Assembly: GCA_007644065.1 (NCBI GenBank)
Contig: VJWN01000001.1
Coordinates: forward strand, 14,340 to 78,339
Length of the DNA stretch: 64,000 nt
Origin: Margaritispora aquatica
Lineage: Eukaryota; Ascomycota; Leotiomycetes; Helotiales; Discinellaceae
Reading direction: 5' to 3'
The translations under genes were made by a program, and so were the position numbers. This document shows, piece after piece, positions 58,198 through 64,000 of this stretch; position 1 is the first letter of the stretch; every line of letters starts with the position of its first letter. A model generated the notes under the pieces. That model saw only the letters and a list, made by a program, of their open reading frames with translations. It did no database searches and had not been told where the DNA came from.

Positions 58198-58663
58198 CTA
58201 GTATCCGTTGTCTGGATTCTTACACTCCTGAACTCTGTCATTTTTGTCAGCAAGTTGATCGTCAATATGCAGTGCCACTCACGTTTTCCCAATAGCCGCA
58301 TATCTATCAGCACATTTCTTGTTGTAGCCATAGTCACAACAGCTCTTTGGACCTTTGCCGCCATCGACTCTGTAGACTCAAGTCAGTCTCTCTCTCACTT
58401 CTTCAAAGCGAGGAAATTCACTGGTAAATATGAGTTGCAACCCAATTTCCATGCACTTCAAAACAAAATCCGTGGTATTTTCCTGCACCTTTCCAATCCT
58501 TATCACTACTCAGCATAGAGACACATCCAGAGGTCTCGGAGCAAGATCGAGCCATGATAGAACCGGGTTCAGCCTCTCGTGGGCTTACAAGAGCGGAGTT
58601 TGGCAAGGTCGAAGCTGTTCTAAAGAAGAGTACCAAAGAGAAGATGGAGGTGGTGAACTTCAT
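58198..58663 (-). CDS. Small secreted cysteine-rich protein
   Basis: Reconstructed from three exons: 58422-58663, 58283-58369, 58198-58234, giving 121 residues. Both introns have GT..AG ends and a CTGAC branch site, and the exon phases match. The ATG at 58663 starts a signal-peptide-like MKFTTSIFSLVLFF; the mature part contains seven cysteines (RSCSETSGC, GFCFEV, KSCCDYGYNKKC, QECKNPDNGY at the end). Size, secretion signal and cysteine content are those of small secreted proteins that some fungi use at host or microbe interfaces. I do not recognise the fold. Plus-strand frames over the same DNA are treated as shadows. Confidence 0.6.
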
Positions 58664-60152
58664 GATAAGAGGAATTGATTTGGTATGGGGTAGTCTCAAG
58701 TTTGGATTTCATTCTCTGATATTAAGTACTGGGGGAGAGGTTGTTAAACACCTCTATCAAGCGTTTCTTTTATATGATCTGAGGGATTTTCACGGTTCTT
58801 TCTTCAAGAACATACTTGGCTAATTTTGACACATAACTGAATTCTTATTTGATCTGGAGGTGACATGTTTCACAAGATCTATATCTGTCTGGACGATTTT
58901 CCTTCTTCGCAAAGTCCTGGGCTACTCTCATCCACTGGGCTGTCACGTACTATCAGACCATTTATTTCTGGTTAGATTCTATTTTCAAAATCGTTATCCC
59001 CTTTGGCCACTTGGATCCATAACAGATATGGCCAAACACGGTATACTGCCTGTACGAGACGGGAGCTCATCCTGAATGAACGAACCAAATTGACGCAAAG
59101 TGTAAAGAAGACATGCTGTTTCCCTAAGTCACACAGTCGTGTAACTATGAATTACGCAACCCTATCTGCGTAAGTAGGAACAGACATGTAATGCAAACAT
59201 CCACGTGCTGGGAAACATGCGGCATTGAATCCCTAGAATTTGTACAACTATCTTTGGGAACGGAAAGGTTGTGGAAGGATCTTCTTGAAGTCAGGAACCA
59301 CCGAACACAAAGCTATCAAACGCTGTGAGTTCTGGCACTAGGTTGACATTGTGGCCACCACTTCTGTTTGTGCGAACTTTTCAGCATGCCGAATGTTCCT
59401 CACACAAATCACAACTAACTTCCAACCAAAATTTGTGGTACCAAAGAGATTAGTATTCTTTTGAAATAGATGCTCAGCAAATTCTAAGCCTACAGAGCAG
59501 CGGGTAATTGTAACAGTTTATGGGCATAGGTGATTATCCTACAATTACGGATGGAAAAACCTACAAATGATCCGCAATATCTAATGATACGAGCAATGAG
59601 CGACTCATGAATACAGTATTGATACCAGTGGTAATATCTCCCCATGGGTCAGTGTCGAACAGTCTTCTATTTCAACTTCCGAGCCAGAATCTCAAATTCC
59701 AATTAAGCGAGGGGGACTCCAAAACCCCCAAAAGCGACCGAGAACGATTTCGTGGCTTGCAAAGCAGAGACCTTTTGGTGAAGGAGGCAGAGATTGAGTA
59801 TTAGGACATATATCATTTTGCATAACGATGAGTCGTCGTAGGTTTGTTTGTTGGTGGGGGGGGGCGGCTTTTTTCGGTGACGTAGTTGGAGACAATAATG
59901 TTGCCTAGACCTCTTTGAATTATTCTGAGGCGTTTTGAATCTAGTTACATTGAAGAGAGCAAGAAACTCTATGGCTGAGAGTCAGTGACTGAGAAGAGTT
60001 CCCCGGACTGTCCCTAAGCAAAGAGATTAATTGATTCTGATTATTATCCCCCCAAGATTTGGTATGCTAAATCACATCATTAAAGCTATCTCTCCCAAAC
60101 GACCATTATTACAGCCTTCTACATTCGTGAGCCAAACAGTACCTTCGCCAAA
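58664..60152. other. Gene-free stretch
   Basis: No conserved frame. A run of nine or more G lies near 59857-59867. The left end should include the promoter of the small secreted protein gene. Confidence 0.4.
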
Positions 60153-61676
60153 TCACATCTCCAACGCTCCACTGCAAGTCTTTAGACCTTTTTCCAAACT
60201 CTCGGCCATAACAACCGCCTCCTTCTCACTCACCACACCTTCCTCCCATGTAACACAAACATTCATCTCACCTCCCTTTACACTCACAATACTAATCACA
60301 AAAGGAGCTGCATACGAGCTCAAACCACCACAGAACAGTGCCTTGTCAAAATATGCCTGCTCTTCTCCTTCCCCTTCTAGTCCACCATCGATAGTGGTGA
60401 TGTTCGTAACCTCAAACGCTGATTCCCGTATCCCGCCCAGCTTCTTGTAGAAGAAGGGTTTGTAGTCATCGACGAACTTCAGCATGGTTACCATTTGATT
60501 TTTAGGCGATGCAGTCTTGGCTCTGATGTGATCCCTGGTTTTCCTGGCACTATCCCATAAGCCTTCATCGCTTGCTGTAGGTTTCGAGGTGGAAGAAGAG
60601 CAAGAGATGAAGCCCCACGCTGGCTTCTCTTCAGATGAGAAGAATGAAGGGCAACTGGTGACGATGACGCCCATGTCTCGCTGGCTATGGCCCGTGAATT
60701 TACGCATCGAGGTCGGCATGCCTGCCATGAAGTGCTTGTGGTCTGGGTACATCTCGGCTAGTTTCCGCGCTACAAGAACAAGAATGAGACTCGTGATCGT
60801 GGTTTTCTTATCCCTACACTTTTGCACTAGGCCTGCTACCTGAGCTGGCGAAAGCGAAAAGGACCGCAGCATGACGAGAGCTGGCGAGGTGGGTACTGCG
60901 GTTGAGACGGGTGCTCCTGACCAAGCGAGTTTGTCGACAGGGTTATAGATGAATTCCTTGATGAGCACGAGGATCATGAACCAGATCGTCAAGGGCAGCT
61001 TGGTGTTTTCTTCCAAACTAGGCACCAAGGGAATTTTGGGTACAGGAACAACACTTTTGTTGCTGGATTTAATTGGGGAAGCAATATGCAAGTTCAATGC
61101 CTCCAAAAACGTAGCGTGGAATGCACCACAGGAGATACCATCAGCAATAACATGATGTCCGAAGAACGCAAGCCTGAATCGCAACCCAGATGAGGTTGAA
61201 GCGAGAGAAGCAGCCTTCACGGCAACAATGACTCTCCAGACTGGCAGCTCATCAACACGATCTAGCCTCTCCCTCAATCCAGCTTCAAGCCATGCATCCG
61301 GACAAGTCTCGGGATCTTGCTCAATGACTTTGACGATTTGCGAGAAGTCTATCGTTTTCACTCGTCGATAAGTGGGTGTATTTGACGCTTCATCATGAAT
61401 CGTGACTCCGAGAATAGGTTGCGTCTTAATTACTTCGGCAAGACAGGAGAAGACGAGTGCCTCAAAGGTATCTAAGGTTGGTGAGCCTGGGAAGACTTTG
61501 GATACCGATTGCGAGGGAATTGTGTAGAGAGCTGAGACGTGAACGCTGTTGTACATGTGAAGTGCATTACGAATGATATTGAAACGCTCCATTCGGCCTA
61601 CTTGGAGTTAGTAATAGGTGCACAAGAGTGGGGATTGGTACGCACCGGTCGGCCTCAAGGGCAGATCTTCTTCCAT
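60153..61676 (-). CDS. Alcohol-acetyltransferase-like acyltransferase
   Basis: Two exons (61646-61676 and 60153-61597), 491 residues. The ATG at 61676 starts MEEDLPLRPTGRMERFNIIR. The catalytic HHxxxDG motif of the CoA-dependent acyltransferase/condensation superfamily is intact (FFGHHVIADGISCG). Other family features are a C-terminal SSYAAPFVISIVS strand and the long loop region. The N-terminal RPTGRMERF is typical of the fungal alcohol acetyltransferase (AATase) family, which makes acetate esters from alcohols and acetyl-CoA; some relatives act in secondary metabolism. Its promoter has repeated GACCGG words. No signal peptide. Confidence 0.87.
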
Positions 61677-62463
61677 GACTGATTTAGTTGGTTGAAATGA
61701 GAATTGAAGTGAAAAGAAGAAGATGGTGGCTAGTTTGGATCCCAATAGCTGCCTGAAGGTGGAAGAGGCTCTTTAAGTTATCAGATATCTGTCCCGATGC
61801 TCTCATCCGCAATCTCAGAAATCAGACCGGACGTTGGATTGCTCCCGACCGGCCGGTCCAAATCTTTCTTCAGCCTCTCGGGAAGGAGACATCACGAGTG
61901 GAGAGACCGGAAACCCACATCACGGAGAAGAATCCGCTGTGGTCTAAATTTGAACACGGATGAGGAAGAGTAGAGAAGATCGAAGCCAGGATGAGGAGGA
62001 TAAGTGCACGGCCACAGGAGGTGGCTGTGCGTTACCCATTCGTCGTTGTATATTGATTGCTGACAAGCGACCGGGGAGATTTTCAGAGTTCATGCGTGAG
62101 CGTGCTCAAGAAACAATGTCTTAGAATTGGAGATCATACGCGTTTGTGGTGTTGCATTGTCGGTTCGGAAATGAAATGGTATGCCTCAAAGTTGGAAACA
62201 ACTACATTCGAGTGATGCACTTTGGTACCAACCGAGAATTATTAGATCTTGAGAATGAAAGTGATGTAGAAATTTTCATGATTCATTGTGCTATGCACCT
62301 AGGTATCTTGTATAATCCAAACTCCGTCTATCCAAGGTCATCCCAAACTCCCAATTCCCGGCCCCTCGCCTGACCATTTGTATCTTCCACCACTCCATTC
62401 TGCCACCCAACCCATATGTATATTTGAAAGACATTAAACAGTAAATCATCAAATGGATGCCCA
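61677..62463. promoter_or_regulatory. Intergenic region with GACCGG palindromes
   Basis: Upstream of the acyltransferase start lie GACCGG words at 61824 and 61905 and a perfect 12-bp palindrome GACCGGCCGGTC at 61846-61857. Repeated CCGG half-sites of this kind are compatible with a Zn2Cys6 or related operator. Further right, to 62463, no gene is supported. Confidence 0.4.
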
Positions 62464-63704
62464 TTACTTAGTCACACAAGCAGCACCAACAATAGCATCC
62501 AACGCTGAACTCTGCGTCTGAACTGTCACCGTTCCAGTAGGACCTGACCACACAAGTCCCAACTGATTATTGATTTGATCGCTAGCCCAAATAGAATTTG
62601 CATTCGTCGTCAAGAAATTCTTGTAAAGTGTTGCAGTCTCAGCTGGTAGTACAACACCCCTCTGATACAGGAACTGAATGTTTCGTCCAAAGACGCCCTT
62701 GAACTGTTCCATGTCGCCGTTGCAAGAGCTGGGCTCGCATGGCTCGTGTAAGATGCCGTTGGCATCTGTGAGTTTCTTTATCGCTGCTGTTGCGATTGTG
62801 TTGGCTAGGACGTTGTACTTGCTGTCACCGCTTGACCAGGTGAGCTCAGCAAGGCCGGAAAGAATTATCCCTTGGTTGTAGGAAAAGACGTAATTGCCGT
62901 CGTTTTTGCATGTGGTCAGATCAAGACCATTGTTGATTACATTTTCTGAATTAATTAAGCCGGAGTTGATGAACCATGTGTAAGCTTTGATGGCCTCGTT
63001 GTAATAATATCCTTGGGATGGAGTGGCTGGACGACGGTTCGCCAGTTTAGCAGCAGTGGTCAAATAGAGCTCATTCTCCACTGCGCCAACTTGTGTATGT
63101 GCTTTGTCCCACCTGTTTAAATGTCAGTTTGGGTCAGGCTTTAGGGAGGTTGTTATGTGATAGGGGTCAGGGGTGCAGAATTAGAAACATACCATAAGCC
63201 GCCGCAAGGACTACTTCCCCAAGCATTTTTGGAGTCCTCAAAAATTGTTGCAGCAGTGTCTAGATACTTAGAGTCGCCAGTAGCATCGTAAGCTTTGATC
63301 CAAGCTAAAGCCCACCAGAGCTCGTCGTCGTAAAAGCCGTTCAGGAAACCGGGAAAAGTTTTTGGTGCCTGTGAAAGTGTAGTTGGAAAGACTAGATCTG
63401 TAATTGCCTTTCCCTGTGATGGGAAATATTCCTGAAAGTCGGCCAACATAGTAATAACATTGGCTGAGGGCCACCAGTAATGATTGTAGAGTCCATCTGC
63501 CGCGGACCACCACGTCTGTAACTGATTGATTCCAGCAACGGCATAAGTAAGGTAGTCTTGAGCAGTTGCTCGTTTGCCTAGCCTGGATCCGATCTGGTGC
63601 TTTTCAGGAGTTGGAGCGGCTTCTGGAGCCGGGTGAGGAAGAGCTGATGATAATGTAGCAACAATAGAGAATAGAGCGAATACTCGCATCGAGGAAGAGA
63701 ACAT
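62464..63704 (-). CDS. Secreted GH76 alpha-1,6-mannanase
   Basis: Two exons (63193-63704 and 62464-63112), 386 residues. The ATG at 63704 starts MFSSSMRVFALFSIVATLSSA, a signal peptide, followed by a KR site (RLGKRATAQ) that may be processed by a kexin-like protease. The GH76 barrel has the adjacent catalytic aspartates in GFYDDELWWALAW, and family motifs CGGLWW, YNQGIILSGLAELTW, CNGDMEQFKGVFGRN. No GPI signal is present at the C-terminus (VGAACVTK), so the enzyme is probably released, unlike the cell-wall DFG5/DCW1 members. It would cut alpha-1,6-mannan backbones. Confidence 0.93.
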
Positions 63705-64000
63705 GATTACCACGTGATGATACGGTATGTCAAACTCAGAACAAAACGGAACAATAAACAGAAGACGCAAAGTTTCGCGTTGATTTTGACAGGAGGCACA
63801 CCTTCATGCTTTATATCGACTTGCAATCGAATGCATTCCTACATCATCTGCATAGCATTACAGAAAGGAAATTCTTACCAAAGCCAAGGTCTATGTGCCC
63901 AACTCAGGAGATGCATTCTGATATCCTCATTGGCCATATCGTCCCCAAGGACTCCGGTTTTGCATTGTCCCAAAACCTCTTACCCATGCTGTTGACAATA

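Noticed and set aside
58171..58518. 115-codon plus-strand frame with hydrophobic stretches
   Set aside because: The opposite strand gives a better spliced gene with a signal peptide and cysteines; the plus frame has no domain.

Overview
The window is nuclear DNA of a filamentous ascomycete. Nearly every gene is cut by short spliceosomal introns of about 45-140 bases (a few longer), with GT..AG ends and CTAAC/CTGAC-like branch sites. The families are typically fungal: three Zn(II)2Cys6 regulators, a PDR-type ABC transporter, a CBM1-tagged esterase, GH3 and GH76 enzymes and a CSC1-like channel. The first 420 bases almost lack CpA/TpG and are rich in TpA, the footprint of repeat-induced point mutation (RIP). 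The protein mix resembles Leotiomycetes (Helotiales), but that placement is inference.

Left part (1-19.5 kb) is gene-poor and decaying. It holds a RIP-mutated repeat, a 25-bp telomere-like tandem repeat, a five-copy 144-bp tandem repeat, a dispersed repeat pair, and two multiply broken pseudogenes (8.3-9.6 kb and 14.9-17.2 kb). It also holds a TPR-SET gene with a one-base frameshift. The only intact gene is an unusual AAA ATPase at 4.1-7.0 kb, in which an EH-like domain and zinc fingers are joined to a complete Vps4-type motor.

Middle part (19.5-31 kb) is dense. A secreted CE1 esterase with a cellulose-binding tail is followed by a Zn2Cys6 regulator. The regulator is head to head with a full-length PDR ABC exporter, and their shared promoter carries a regular array of CCG triplets. 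A mitochondrial-carrier-like gene follows. From 31.3 to 34.4 kb lie two DUF7924-like genes, one dead and one largely intact.

Right part (35-64 kb) starts with a possible metabolic cluster: a Zn2Cys6 regulator, an amidohydrolase, an atypical Ras-like GTPase, an amino-acid permease and a two-domain aldo-keto reductase. Then come a third Zn2Cys6 regulator, a TIGR04076-type protein, a secreted GH3 beta-glucosidase with PA14, a CSC1/OSCA channel, a nitrilase with an acidic insert, a small secreted cysteine-rich protein, an alcohol-acetyltransferase-like enzyme and a secreted GH76 mannanase.

Exon boundaries were set by hand from splice motifs, reading phase and family conservation. For most multi-exon genes the summed exons divide by three. 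The reconstructed small secreted protein, the micro-exons and the first exon of the third regulator are the models most in need of transcript data. No tRNA, rRNA or CRISPR array was recognised.
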